From the NCBI RefSeq assembly GCF_001949145.1, contig NW_019091524.1, positions 489,150 through 538,895 of the forward strand: 49,746 nt of DNA. The letters run 5' to 3'. The notes under the pieces are model-generated. The model saw nothing but the letters and a program-made list of their open reading frames with translations. It was not told where the DNA came from and made no database searches. Both the position numbers and the translations under genes were made by a program. Of this stretch, positions 1 through 11,286 are shown piece by piece. This stretch comes from Acanthaster planci (lineage: Eukaryota; Echinodermata; Asteroidea; Valvatida; Acanthasteridae). Every line of letters starts with the position of its first letter. Positions within the stretch are counted from its first letter, which is position 1.

Positions 1-651
1 CACTGCATCCATGTACAGAATTCTGAGTATGTGGTGGGAGCCACACTGAGCATGTGTAGCCAATTTCTGTTGGAGTGAATGGTCTGTGCATATGCCCCAT
101 ACAAGTGAAAAATCACAGTTGGATATTACTTTCTACCTGCTTGTCTTCTTCTGCACTTGTGAGGGAGTGCTTAAAATTGGAGCAGATAAAGAAACTGGCC
201 AGGTGTTTACATGATAATAATTACAGCAGTAAAGAAATTTATTGGAGTAGAAAAATCAAAGGAGTGGGAAAAGAACTTAGTCCACATAGCCATTGTTAAT
301 CAAGAACCTACTGCAGTATACCGGTAATTAATGTTGTGCTAGCTTGAACATGTTCTGTGCAAGTAAGCTGGCTTATGGCTGAACCGAAAGGAAGGACTTC
401 ACATGTGTATCAGTGGACCCAAATGAATTGCAAGAGGCGAGGAGGGTTGAGGCCAAGGCAGATGGACTATAAGTGGCTGTCTGTGATAAGTAATAATGGC
501 AGGTGTCAGTCAGTCAATAATAATAATATTGAGGTGCAAGATTTTAGCTTGAAGTTCCTTCCCCTTGTTTCTGCATCGATCAACTTCTTTACAAAATGGG
601 GCCATCCAACACCAATCCTGTATCCTGTGCCAAAAGATCTGTCTTGCTTAC

Positions 652-916
652 TTTAGCGCAAAGCAGAATGTCTAAGAAGTCAATGTATTTCCTGTGTCTT
701 GTTTGCCTATTAGCAGCCTCTTCTTTCAGTGCACTCTTTCGCTTCTGGATGATATCCCGTGCGTAGTTATGGAGTGTATCGCAAGCTTTGCGGAAGCGTC
801 GCCCACTGGGACTCCACTGGAAGATTGTGTCAAAGTGGAAAGGTAGGAAGCGAAAACGTTGCATAGCCAGGATGGAGATGTCATAGATGCCCTTGATGTA
901 AGGGTGATTTTCAACC
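652..916 (-). CDS. Gene A coding exon 5
   Basis: The 265-nt exon starts after TTTCAG and encodes VENHPYIKGIYDIS, FHFDTIFQWSPSGRRF and YIDFLDILLCAK. It ends in phase 0 before GTAAGC. The next exon should start with the I-helix segment, as in gene B. Confidence 0.9.
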
Positions 917-3868
917 CTGAAACATGAAATACAACAAAACGTTTCAGGTGACAAGGGGGTACTGAACCTCACCCTGTGGTCCAGGTTTGGATTCTGACTT
1001 AGGCAAAAACAGTTTCAGTCATTGTCTATGGCACACAGCACCGATTGTGCTATTGCAATTCAGAGATATCTCTTCAAATGAGCAGAACCTATGGAGCAGC
1101 TGTTGGCGCTGACTGTCTCATTGTGTTCCGAGTATAATATTCTTGCTGCTTGTCTGTTCAAGACCACTTACGTTTGGCAGTTGGTCTCCACACTGAATAT
1201 ACACCTGAGGAGGCTGTCCAATGTCAACAGGCTCATGTTACTGAACATCTCCATTGAAGTCTTCTTACCACCACAGGCTGCTTTCCACTTCTCCTGTGTT
1301 CATTAAAGCCAAAGGGAAAAAATAGTTGAAAAGAGACAAAATTGATATTAATCCTATTAGGCACATAAAAACATATCATATATTTTGACTGTCTTGCATA
1401 CACAAAGTAAATTATTTATTATTATTGTTGGTTCATTTAAGATAAGAAACCTCGTAGCCAAATGGCGCTCTTATTTACAAAAATTAATAAGACATACAAA
1501 ATAACATATTACTAAAAAAAGTAGTTACAATTTGTACAAGGGAAAGAAAGCCCCAGCTGAACCAGAAAGGGCATTCACAGAAAAAGACACAACACAACTA
1601 CATTAACCCTCCCTCCCAACCATTTGGTAAAACATACCACTTCAAAAGACTGGGACATAGACAAACAGAAAAACACAAACACAGACACACACCTATTTAA
1701 AACACATAATATTGCTTAAAATCCAGTTAGATAAAAACTCACAATGACCAGACAGGGTTTATGATGTGTTAAGCCTGGTTGTTCATAGTTCCAGCATAAT
1801 AAGCACATACACATGTATCCAGCGTTAAAAATCGAACGTTCAATCAGCATTGAAAATTAACTATAAACTGAGATGAGAATGTAAAATAAAATTAAAAGGA
1901 ACATGTTCATGAAACCTTGCTAAAAAATCTGCTTGATAAAAGTTCACATTTACGATTTGTGTATCTGTGAACAAGAGGGCTATCAAATATTTACTGTGTT
2001 TCACAGCCTGGCAAGAGAAAGTTGCTTATTATCGCTTAACTGGTAATAATGGGATTGTGATCTACGCTCAAGTAACTGTGTGTTAAAATTCTGTGCATGT
2101 CATATAACCCAAAAATATTAAACCAGTGAAACTGCCAAAATATGATGGTGTGTGCATTTCATCCAGTGCTTATATGGAGACAATTCACAATAATGTGTTA
2201 TAAACAATCCCAGTTACTTTGTAGCAGGCTCACACCTCCACTGGTGCAAAGTGGTTGAATATGGTGGCCAACTCACCACAAGTATGTTGCCAGACTGTTG
2301 AAAGATGTCCACATATGGCTTCAAAATGTCAAAGTGGAAGCCGGGTGTCAGTAAGCGTCTGTTCCTTGCCCATTTCTTCCCAGCTGATAAGAGCAGCCCG
2401 TCTCCAATCCAGGGGCGTATATAAGAGTATGTATCTTCCGCCTTTGGTTCTAAGATAAATATAAAAAACAAACCGATTCAAAAATGAACACTGACTTTTG
2501 TAAATGAGAGGGTTCAGCTCTGTGCTCATTTACAAAAATGAACACATGTGCAGAAGTGTCCAAATGTGCAAATGAATAGACAGAAGAAATAAGGGTCATG
2601 ACTTGATGACTTCCAATTCTGCCCATTCTGTATATCAGCTGGGTGATTTGTTTAAGAATGAGTTTAAGGTGGGTTTATACTTGGCACTAAAGCAAACACA
2701 AACGTGAAATGGTGATGTCCCATCACACACGAGTGCTGCATATTCCCTGTATGATGGAGATGGTTCTTAATGTCAAACTTGCTTGGCTTTTCACACTCGC
2801 CCAAAGTGTGACTCAGCCTTTTAAGGCAAAAATGATCCATAGTTGTATCACTATCTCTTCAAGCCATTGCACCAAGAACCAATGCATTCTGCGTATGAAA
2901 TGCGAGCATGATTTTTCAGTTTGTTGTGTCCCACAATGACACATATTCAACTAATCAGGCCTAGCATCTGATGACAAAGATACAACCAACCTCCTGTGCT
3001 GACAACAGCTTTGACTGTGTCAGGGTGGTACACACTGACGATTGGCTTAATAGGTCCCAGCCATAGTACAGATGCAGTGACACATCTCTTCACAATATCC
3101 TTTCCCCACTGGACTTCCTTCTCATCAGCAGTGAGCTATGTATGACAAAGACAACAATTTACAAAACATAACAAACAACAGTGCCAGTTGCATCTGTCAC
3201 AGAGGTGGCATCACACATGCCTGCTTTGTAATTATTGGTACACAATTGTGGATAGAACATAAGTTGTCACAAGGAGTAATTGAACTGTCATTTTAATAGT
3301 TGCGGCTTCTTGGGAACAAGATTTTTTAAAGTAAGTTGAAGTTACTCAAGATATCTTTTAGAAAAACTCATTGCACACACAAAAAAGTAACCTTGACCAA
3401 TTGTTGTAAAGAGAACTTGCTTGTATAAAAATTTTTTCCCACAGACAAAGTATACCAAGTATTCTTAGGCATATCTCTTAATGAACCCACAATATCACAC
3501 ATTTCAAATTTGGTGTCCATACTCGCAAAGCAATAAGTACCATACACAAAGCCTACCAAAATATTACAATGGTAAACCCATTATAAAAATCATCAACACA
3601 AAACAGAATTCCAACAGAGGTCGTCCGTAATAATTGATGACATCATGTGCACTTTATGAAAGATACGCATGCACACCAACACTGCCGATAATACCTTAGA
3701 AAGACTGCCCATGAACCAGTGCCTTTCGGGGTCTGACGGAAATGCCGCAAACTGTCTCTCCAGCTTCCATTTCTGGATGAAGAGGACTACCAAGGCCACA
3801 ATGCTGGATGTGATGCAAAGTGTGGCAACCGTTGCAGAAAGAGCTGCAAAAGATTCAGTGAAGGCCAT
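652..3868 (-). CDS. CYP4F-like cytochrome P450, gene A (5' five coding exons; 3' part off window)
   Basis: This is the N-terminal 293 codons of a microsomal CYP4-family monooxygenase, a family known for omega-hydroxylation of fatty acids and eicosanoids. The coding exons are 3695-3868, 2991-3135, 2277-2449, 1172-1293 and 652-916. All have GT-AG borders and join in frame without a stop. The protein starts with a hydrophobic ER anchor (about residues 10-32), then a basic stretch and a Pro-containing hinge near FPSDPERHW. The helix C region (WIGDGLLLSAGKKWARNRR, followed by LLTPGFHF) and the segment SLLTLDSLLRCIF are typical of CYP4F. Exon 5 ends at LLCAK, just before the I-helix exon expected to the left of the window. 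Gene B has the same exon phases and lengths. The substrate is not predictable. I am confident in family and exon structure. Whether the gene is intact downstream cannot be seen. Confidence 0.88.
1172..1293 (-). CDS. Gene A coding exon 4
   Basis: The 122-nt exon runs from after ACACAG to a perfect GTAAGT donor. It encodes EKWKAACGGKKTSMEMF and the SLLTLDSLLRCIFS segment. It ends two bases into a codon that exon 5 completes as Thr. Confidence 0.9.
1403..2040. repeat. Insertion present in gene A intron 3 but not in gene B
   Basis: The paralogous intron of gene B (about 31.90-31.98 kb) lacks this roughly 0.6 kb. The plus-strand start is T-rich (TTATTTATTATTATTG), which on the minus strand is a microsatellite-like (AAT)n tail. 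That suggests a short retroposed sequence in minus orientation. No coding potential or known family is recognised. Confidence 0.4.
2277..2449 (-). CDS. Gene A coding exon 3 (helix B'-C region)
   Basis: The 173-nt exon completes a Glu codon with exon 2. It encodes EPKAEDTYSY, WIGDGLLLS and the helix C WARNRR motif, whose basic residues contact heme propionate in P450s. The donor is GTGAGT. Confidence 0.9.
2991..3135 (-). CDS. Gene A coding exon 2
   Basis: The 145-nt exon starts after AG (3137-3136) with codons for LTADEKEVQWG and ends with one spare base before GT at 2990-2989. It carries the conserved VYHPDTVKAV segment of CYP4 proteins. Confidence 0.88.
3695..3868 (-). CDS. Gene A coding exon 1 (58 codons, membrane anchor)
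   Basis: The exon begins at the ATG at 3868 and ends after SLSK at a GT donor (3694-3693). It continues upstream as 5' UTR to an acceptor that follows TTGTTTCAG, so the full exon is about 3695-3916. An in-frame stop upstream in the UTR supports this ATG as the start. It encodes the N-terminal anchor. Confidence 0.9.
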
Positions 3869-4604
3869 CGTTCTACAGAAATCAGCAGTCTAAACACACA
3901 ACTGATCTGCGTGAGCCTGAAACAAGAATAGAAAATCAATTTCAGGCTTAAGAAGCATTGCCAAAAAGAAGCCCACTGCTGACAGTTTGACTATGACACT
4001 GTGGTTCTCAACAAATTTTTGTCAATGCTACACTTAAATACTGTCCACATACATGTACAATTGTTACAAGCATGCGTAAACACAATTAAATTCACGTCTT
4101 TTACCTTCATCATGGTGTTTGAGTGTGTCATCTTATTCAATAATACAAATCTCTTGGCCAAAATACTTCATCTGTAAGCAGTTAATAAGCAATGGTTTGG
4201 CCACTTTTTTTGAAACAGTCAGTCCTTCTAACTGGTGAATGTTCCCGCTTCTTGAAGTAACATTCCAGGCATTCATAAAGTCAACTTCCTAATCTGTGAT
4301 AGATAATTGCACCATCCAAATGGAGGAATGTTTAGAACTTACGAGTGGAAGCAGGGTGCCAAGTGAGGTTCACTTCAGAAATCAGAAAAATTCAGACACC
4401 TAAACTGTTTCCCAACGACGGCAAAGTTAAAAATGATGACATTTCCCTTCTACCTCAAACTATGAGACTCAAAGACTTATAAAATCATTTGCATAATTAT
4501 CAATCCAAAAGATGTTCAATCAGACGAGATTTCAAATAAAATTTGGAAAGTTCACTTATGTTCACTAATCCTGAAAAGTTACATATGAAACGCATACTGA
4601 ATAC

Positions 4605-4697
4605 CTACGTGTAGTGAATGAAGCTGCAACCAATCTGCTGCCAAAATGATAAAGTGCGTCAACACTGGGGAGCTGTGTTTTACTCGCTTTGTCTGAA
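4605..4697 (-). other. Gene A noncoding first exon (5' UTR)
   Basis: About 30 bases downstream of the TATA box starts a stretch that is highly similar to 34422-34514 of gene B. It ends at an aligned donor, GTAG|GTATT. The transcription start is estimated from the TATA spacing. It would join the UTR part of exon 1 (3869-3916) across a 0.69 kb intron. Confidence 0.55.
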
Positions 4698-4718
4698 GCA
4701 CTGTCTGCACTCATAAGC

Positions 4719-4860
4719 CTATTTATACTACAGCTGCCAACTCCCAGGTCCTGACCTACGATCAAGACTCTGGGCCAAGACCGAGAAAATTTGAGTTTGC
4801 CGTCCACTGCCTGTATGCTTTCAAAGCCATTGAACCGGCAAAAGTTTGTTATCAACAAAT
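4719..4860 (-). promoter_or_regulatory. Gene A core and proximal promoter
   Basis: On the minus strand TATAAATAG (4727-4719) is a consensus TATA box. Upstream lies a perfect 12-bp palindrome AGGTCAGGACCT (4757-4746), which contains a nuclear-receptor-type AGGTCA half-site. Further up is the near-palindrome TTTGTTGATAACAAA (4859-4845). The TATA box and the last motif are conserved in gene B, while the palindrome is degenerate there. Which factors bind is inference. Confidence 0.6.
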
Positions 4861-5567
4861 TTAAAAAAAAATTAATAAAAATGCCTTTTGAAAAATGCTG
4901 CCAGGAGCTCTCAAATTTTCAATCCATGGTGCAAAAGTAGTCTGATGGAGGGAAAGGGGGGGGAGTGGTGGAGGGAGGGTACATGTTGCCATTTGTTGGG
5001 AGAGGAATTAAAATTTTCAACACTATAGAAGTGGTACTACCACCCGTCTGAGGGGAAGGTGATTAGGTTTCCTCTGGTTGGTAAAATGGCCCAGCTACTT
5101 TTTACGGATCTTTTCACATATAACCATCTCCTACAGAACAAAAGTTAAAGTCTGTTATAGAGCAACCAGGGTGGTGTGCCCCTTTATATGGTTCGTGGTT
5201 AAAGGTTCATGCCGTTAACTAGGTTAAAGTGTAACTCCGGAGCTTGTAAAAAGACGACCGAATGCCTGATGACCTTTGGCAACACACTGAACTGTGGAGA
5301 CACATTTTGAGGATACAAAGTTCTGGCCGTGACTGTTATCATGCACTGCTACCAAAACTGTCAGTATTTCTTTGGTACTTGATATTTATGCAGCTGTCGG
5401 ATACATGACTACCTATCGGCAAATGATTTCAATGCCATGATGCCATAGATGCAGTCAGCTTATCGCAGACATCATAGTTGTGAAACTGTCTTGTTTCGTA
5501 TTTGCTATGATCTCTTAGTGCTTGCACTGGACTGTGGTCGAGAAGTGGTCTTGCTGTTTTGGGATTA

Positions 5568-6566
5568 GTAAGCAGCCTTTGATACAATTGGATATGACAT
5601 TCTATTCTATTTTTCTTTTAAACGAGGCATCCCTCACAGATCGGCATTAGGACCCACTATATTCAACTTACATTCTTCACCACTGGAGGACATCACGCCA
5701 CTTATGCAGATAACACCCAATTATAATGCGATTCTGGAAAGTGATCACCCCAATGTCATTGCAAACTTATAGAAGCTTGCTTGAATGACATCAACGCATG
5801 GCCATTGGCAAATGGATTGAAACTGAATGAGGAAAAGACACAAATGTTTCACATAGGCCAATCATCCCGTTTCAGAAACAATCAACATCTACCATGGGAG
5901 ACCACATCAATAATACATGCTATGCTTCGTTCTATCGGTTTACACAAAATAAGACAAAAAGACAATTTTTGGATCAACCTACAACAGACAAATTGATCCA
6001 TGTGTTTATGAAAAGTCGCATGGACAACTGCAATAGCCTTCTCAATAGATTACCAGATCCTCAACTCAACAAACTTCTAATAATACAAAACTCGGCAGCT
6101 GGGATAATCGATAGAACACACATGAACCTTTCTCTCCAGTTTTACAACAGCTTCATGGGCTACCAGTTAAATTCCAGATAACTTTTAAAATTGTAGTCTT
6201 TATTTACAAATGCATACATGAAAGGGCCCCAGTTAATCTCCAAGAGTTAACCAGCAAATATCATCTGCCATGGACTCTTCGTTCAAGCAGCAAAGATCTT
6301 CTCACTCTACATTCAGTTCTTACCAAAGCATATGGTCAACATGCCTTCCAAATTGCTGCACCAAAACTATGGAAATATCTCCATCAGCACACAAAAATCT
6401 GCCCCTCCTTGGAACAATTTAAACTTAACTTAAAACACACCTGCTCACTCTCTCCAGCGCATACAGACTTCATTGTATTATGCACTTCCTTATTATTATT
6501 GTTCTCAGACATCAAATATTGCATGATCACATTAAAAAAGAATTCTGTAATGGACCCAGTGTTGGA
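5568..6566 (+). mobile_element. CR1/L2-like LINE remnant (reverse transcriptase 3' half), copy A
   Basis: The plus strand keeps broken RT segments: AAFDTI (palm motif A), a YADNT-like form of the YADD box near 5700-5720, and WPLANGLKLNEEKTQMFHI. After these come the C-terminal regions ending in PKLW..CPSLEQFKLNLKHT near 6350-6440. Frameshifts and stops separate them. It is a 5'-truncated fossil, opposite to the P450 genes. The same insertion is at 35.4-37.2 kb, so it predates the tandem duplication. Confidence 0.7.
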
Positions 6567-6576
6567 GTAAAGGCTT

Positions 6577-6712
6577 CGGTCCTCACACCAAGGTTAGGGC
6601 CAAGGCTCTGACCCTCAAGGCCAAGGCTTTGACCATCAAGCCTTAAGGCGAAGCCCAAGGCTAAACCCTCATGAGAAAGGCTAAGCCCAAGGCCCTCTTA
6701 CAAACTGTACTT
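6577..6712. repeat. AAGGCYnnnACC-type minisatellite after the LINE 3' end
   Basis: The run consists of degenerate tandem units built on CCAAGGCT/TTGACCATCAAG. It directly follows the LINE 3' part. The paralogous copy is at 37213-37350. Confidence 0.55.
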
Positions 6713-8660
6713 TTAAGCAAGTTTCCCCTGTAAAAAAAGCCAAAGTAACATTATTTGCTCTCAATTTTAATACTTGATATTGTTTGGATATCAAATACGG
6801 TACAAGCTTGGAATATTATCTTTTCAAAATCAATACATTAAGTAAATAATGATGCATTGCCAATACAACCTCAATTAAGACTTCAGCTTTTCGGGTCATT
6901 CCATGAGCAATTTGTGCCAGTGTTCATTGTTACGTGGGTTCCAATAAAATTGCCTTTTATTTCCCTGCATATGGATTCCAAATTATACATCTTGCAAGGC
7001 TGAATACAGAGGTGTGTGTTATTTTTACAGAGAAAATGACCTACTCTACTGGTTATGACAGGTGGTAAAAGTTACCCACGCAACAAGGGCACTGTTACAA
7101 ATTGTGCCCCAACCTCATGGAATGACCCTTTTCCTTTGTACAGTGGGATTACAACTGCAATCAAAATGTGACATATTTGTTCATGCCATTTAACATTATT
7201 TCACACAAAAAATAGTCAAGGAGGCCAATAAAATGAGGAGACTGAACTGAATAGGGCTCTGTTGTTTTACATTGAAACCATTCTAATAATCAATCAACAA
7301 ACAGCATCCTGAAAAGTGCAAAGCCATTAATGTATGGTTAAGCTTACAGAGACAAAATGATAAAGCCTTATAGCAAACTGACTGAAAAGTACAAGATTGA
7401 GTGAAGTTGCTTTCCCTGGAACAAGCTCAATGCATAATTGATCAAATATCTACAACTTTTGAAATATGAAACCACACACAGTCTTTGTCCAGTTTCATCA
7501 AGTTTAGAACTAGAAAAAATTCCAAAGAAGCAAAGAACCTAAACAGCTGTTTGAAAGGTAGGAAGTTGAATTCATTGATTGCATGCACATGCAAGTTAAA
7601 CTGTTTCAATTTTCATTGGATAGAGAATTATCACTAAATTGAAATAACAAGTGCATGCCCCAAATGAAGTTATTTGTTGTTACATGGTCATCATGGACAT
7701 GGCATGGTGAGCTCCAGGAATGTGGCCCAGAGACACTTTTTTTTCTTTTTTTTTTCGTTTGATTTTTACACAATACAGTTAGGAGGGGAAACTTGAATGA
7801 ATGCTATAATTGTGGCTCTGAAAATTTTTTTTAAGGGAAATTTGCTTGAAGTCTGACATTTCAACAACAGCGGAAGCTTCAATGAGGCATAAAGACTAGT
7901 GACCTCTCAAGACTGGCAAAGCCTTTTTCCTTTTGGAAAGTGAATGGTGTACATGTAGTATCCCCAAGACAAATGTGTAATAAAAACATAAGCTGTAAGG
8001 AGATTTGCCTTGTGTATTCTGGATACAGCATAGGAAGCCCCTTGCACACACCCGTTGGGCTATGGCTTGAAAAAAAAAAGGATGATGATGATGATAAAAA
8101 AAAGCCACAAGGATTTTCAAAAAATGTATCGTACAATAAACCCATTACAGGGATCACTTGGCTCAGTAAGCAGTAGCTCCTTACAATTCCAAAGTTCCTG
8201 ATACCACAACAACCACAAACTGGCAATTGACACATTAAAGAGGCAGACCACCCTGATATGGCTACAAATTGAAGGTTTGAGAATATAACTGATGAGGCTA
8301 GATAGCTTGCTCAGTGTGGCCAAACCTGGGGGGGGGGAGATGGGATATGTTGCCAATCTCTGTTAAGGCTAATTAAAACTGTCAACTCTTTAGAACTGGT
8401 ACTGTAATGGACTGTTAATATAGCTTTTGTTGCCACTAGAATAGCCTTAGTCACTGGCGGATCCACAGGGCCACAGTGCAGACAGTTGTAAGCCAGATTT
8501 TCAGTGGATTAGAGAAGAAGTTTTTTGTGTCGTAAACCCGTGAGTTGTGTCTCCTCTTTGGTGTTGCTGATTAGGACAAGACACCATTAGTTCACGTCGC
8601 AGTAATATACCACCTTTCTTTTGAGGGTTTCTTTTTTGTAATAAAAAACGCATCTCTTGT
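6713..8660. other. Intergenic, no gene seen
   Basis: It is AT-rich with no conserved reading frame. Parts up to about 8.29 kb align with 37.35-38.14 kb and carry small indels. It includes a short poly-A/GATGATGAT run near 8070-8105 and a G-run near 8329-8338. Nothing else is recognised. Confidence 0.6.
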
Positions 8661-8672
8661 TTTCAGAATACT

Positions 8673-8935
8673 TCCTCCCGCACAGAAATGTGGGAGAGGT
8701 CTGCTATTGAATACCTACCCCCAACAGTCACTAAATATGTGAATTCCTTTGCATCTGATCAACCACAGTGCGCCCTCTATTCCCATGATGCATAGTGGAA
8801 TGGCTGGCCGCCATGTTCGTCCTTCTTTTCCAGTATTAAAACCATCCAAGCCAAAAGTGGGGAAGGATGGGAGGGAGTCGACTGTTTGGGGTAGGTATTC
8901 AGCAGCAGACCTCACCCATATTTCTGAGGGGGAAG
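8673..8935. repeat. Terminal hairpin module of DIRS-like element 1
   Basis: Arm 1 (8673-8729) includes CAGAAATGTGGGAGAGGTC and ATACCTACCCCCAACAGTC. It is the inverse of arm 2 (8880-8935), which carries GACTGTTTGGGGTAGGTAT and CTCACCCATATTTCTGA. The loop of about 150 bases contains GCCATGTTCGTCC, shared with the other elements. Confidence 0.75.
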
Positions 8936-9089
8936 AGTTTTCTGTTTTCAACCTACCCCAAACAGTCGCTAAATGAGCAGAGTAGCACTGAGCCCTTGAA
9001 GGGGGGTGCGGTGAGGACGCACTACATAACATGTGCGTCAGAGGAGTATGAAATTGTCCAAACTTTATTGTGGACTCACCAAATAATGG

Positions 9090-10060
9090 AGTTATGTCAT
9101 TCCTGTGGTGAACCGCTTTGATAAGGAGCCCTTCTGCATCGAGGTGGCCAATGCTAGGACCACTCTGCCATGTGCGGAGTCCTTCTGCCATTTGTGGAGT
9201 CCTTTTGCAGAACATCGGTGAGGAAGCATATGGTGAAAGTAGATGGGGTCTTCCAGGATGCTGCCTTGCATATTTCCTCCATCAGTACGCCCCTGAAGTA
9301 GGCCCATGATGTGGAACGTGCTTGGATATCATGACCTCTGTTGAGGTGTATTGTTTTGTCCACAGAGTTCAGCCAGTCTGGGTTGGCAAACTTGATAGCC
9401 GAAACTGTCCATCTAGCTATAGAGTCTCTGGTTGCAGCTCGGTGAGGTTTTGCTTTATGATGTATGTATGATGAAAAGCTGCAAAGTTGTACCTCTGAGT
9501 TCTTGGTTTGGCTAAGTGTGCACAGGGCACCATGGTTTGTCGTCGGGAGTCCCAGTGTGTTTGGTAATGTCGGGCACAAAGATGTCAGGAGGATGGAAAG
9601 AAACTGACTGGCACTAGGTGAGAAACCCAAGCGTTGAGAAGAGACGAACACCATGGGGTTCCCATCAAATGTGGCCATCTGTGATGGACATTGCTTTCAG
9701 TTCACTGCCATGCTGTGAGGTAGTATTAACTGCTAGTAGTAATGCCAGCTTCACTGATAGGTTTATCAACGATGCATCGCTGAGAGGCTCAAAGGGGTGA
9801 GCAGGAAGCAGTTGGAAAACAGCTGACAAGTCCCGTGGAGGGATTTGTCTCTTAGTTGAGGACACTCAAGAATCTGGAGTCGTAGATGCTGCGTGTAGAC
9901 TGGCGTTAACTCTTTGAAGCCATTTCAGCAGCTTCATCAGAAAGTCCTGCTGATCTGAAGGACTGTTTGACAACAGCCAACAGGTCAGGTGCATAGTCAG
10001 CGACATCTACCCCCGGGAGGTCAGGGGTAGTGCAACTCGGTAGTTCTTCTCTTGCTGCTC
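9090..10060 (-). pseudogene. Degenerate tyrosine recombinase of DIRS-like element 1
   Basis: The broken frames read from an N-terminal VKQSFRSAGLSDEAAEMA and RQSTRSIYDSRF segment, through PFEPLSDASL, to a C-terminal FRGVLMEEICKAASWKTPS block. These are typical of DIRS recombinases, which join circular cDNA into the genome. Three catalytic positions appear lost relative to element 2: SQRGSEL is SQHGSEL, HDIR is HDIQ, and the nucleophile Tyr region TTCYL is TICFL. Stops and frameshifts also interrupt it. Confidence 0.75.
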
Positions 10061-11110
10061 CTCTGGGGTGGTTTGGCAGGTCGAGAGGAGAATAGATGGC
10101 CACGATTCATCTTGTAGCTGAGTTGACGAAAGGGGCAAAAGGAACGAAAATTGCCCTGACGTGGATGTCTGAAGGGTCGAGCCCGGCAGTCATCAGGACT
10201 GGATTGGTGAGGCAGAGCCGGTGGTGGAGGTTCATGGAAGCTAAGTTTATGTGTTGTGTCAATGTGCTTAACTTCTGACTCCATCATCTCCATGAACTTC
10301 CCTGCGAAAAGGTCCTTCATAGAGAATATTCATGGCATCAAAGGTGTTGGATCTGCGTGCAGGAGTGGCTAAAACAGATATTCTAACGAACTGCTCGAAG
10401 ATGGAGTTGATGTTCTCATCGATCGCTCGATGTGTGACAGCTGCCAAGTCCAGAGTAAGTGGTGAATCTTCGTCACACACTCCGGCCAAATACTCAGAGA
10501 GGAGTGCCATAAATGCGGTGCAGCAAAGACCATGTCTTGAGGCTTTGTTGAGTTTAACAAGAGTAGCCTCGACGAAACACTTGTCCTTGTCTTTAAATGG
10601 AGATTTTCCTGTAGGCTTTCGAGTTTTGGAAGAGAGTTTATCTTGAGCCTCAGTCGGAATCTCAGGGATGGAGAGGAAGTTGTCAAAGTCCTCCATAGCA
10701 AACTGGAAATAAGTTCTGGGGGTATGGATGCATTGTTTGGTACTAGTGAAAATTTTTAACATCTCGGCGCATGAGTGGTCAAGTGGAAGTTCTGGGAAAA
10801 TTGGCATTGATGCCTCCAACCTAGCGGGGTGGCACTTGAAGGAAGCATGTGAAGAGGCCTCAGCCTTAGATTGATCAGAGGGCAGTCCTAATAAAATTAT
10901 GTGGATCATGTCTTTCTAAACAAGATGGAGCCGTTTTCCAGAAAGGTTAAGGTTGGTTGCCGAGGACATATCCTCATCTTCAGAGGATGTATCCTGTTTC
11001 ATCTGGAGTTGATCAGAGGAAGGAGGAATGTTGTCATGTCTTATTCAGTGGCCAGGGGCTGGAGCAGGAAATAAGCTGTAGTCTGCGCCGGAACCTGGGA
11101 AATTTCAACC
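10021..11110 (-). pseudogene. Gag-like protein of DIRS-like element 1
   Basis: A 213-codon open stretch (10909-10268) overlaps a second frame (10320-10021) that is rich in Pro, Arg and Ser. Upstream, codons similar to APVPGH.IRH..PPS.DQL are shared with element 2. Position in front of the recombinase and the basic tail suggest the DIRS gag-like ORF. It has no CCHC knuckle. It is probably broken near 10.3 kb and at a stop upstream of 10.9 kb. Confidence 0.6.
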
Positions 11111-11286
11111 CTGATTGTAGCACCACTCTGCACAACCATTGACTGCCATGCTTCAGTGTTAAATTGGGGAACTGAGTGTTGGATATCCTACGCACTGAAG
11201 CGTGGCAAAACTTTAGCGAATTGAATCAGACACAAAGGAATTTGCATATTTAGTGACTGTTTGGGGTAGGTTGAAAGCAGAAGACT

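Larger units (their letters stand above)
8672..11286 (-). mobile_element. DIRS-like tyrosine-recombinase retrotransposon 1 (non-autonomous, RT deleted)
   Basis: The element reads on the minus strand: terminal repeat at about 11193-11286, gag-like protein (about 11.1-10.0 kb), tyrosine recombinase (about 10.06-9.09 kb), then a left terminus that is a hairpin module. The right end (GACTGTTTGGGGTAGGTTG, 11.25 kb) is the inverse of CAACCTACCCCAAACAGTC at about 8.95 kb. Inverted ends plus a tyrosine recombinase instead of an integrase are the DIRS signature. The reverse transcriptase/RNase H region present in element 2 is missing. It sits between genes A and B and is absent from the paralogous site near 38.14 kb. 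Confidence 0.8.

Noticed and set aside
4565-4858. 97-codon open frame conserved between 4565-4858 and 34376-34582
   Set aside because: The similarity is explained by duplicated promoter and 5' UTR exon; the frame spans the TATA box, and gene B breaks the N-terminal half.
8715-9215. Long frames overlapping the hairpin terminus of element 1
   Set aside because: They follow from the GC-richer terminal repeat, run on both strands, and have no conserved domain beyond the recombinase frame.
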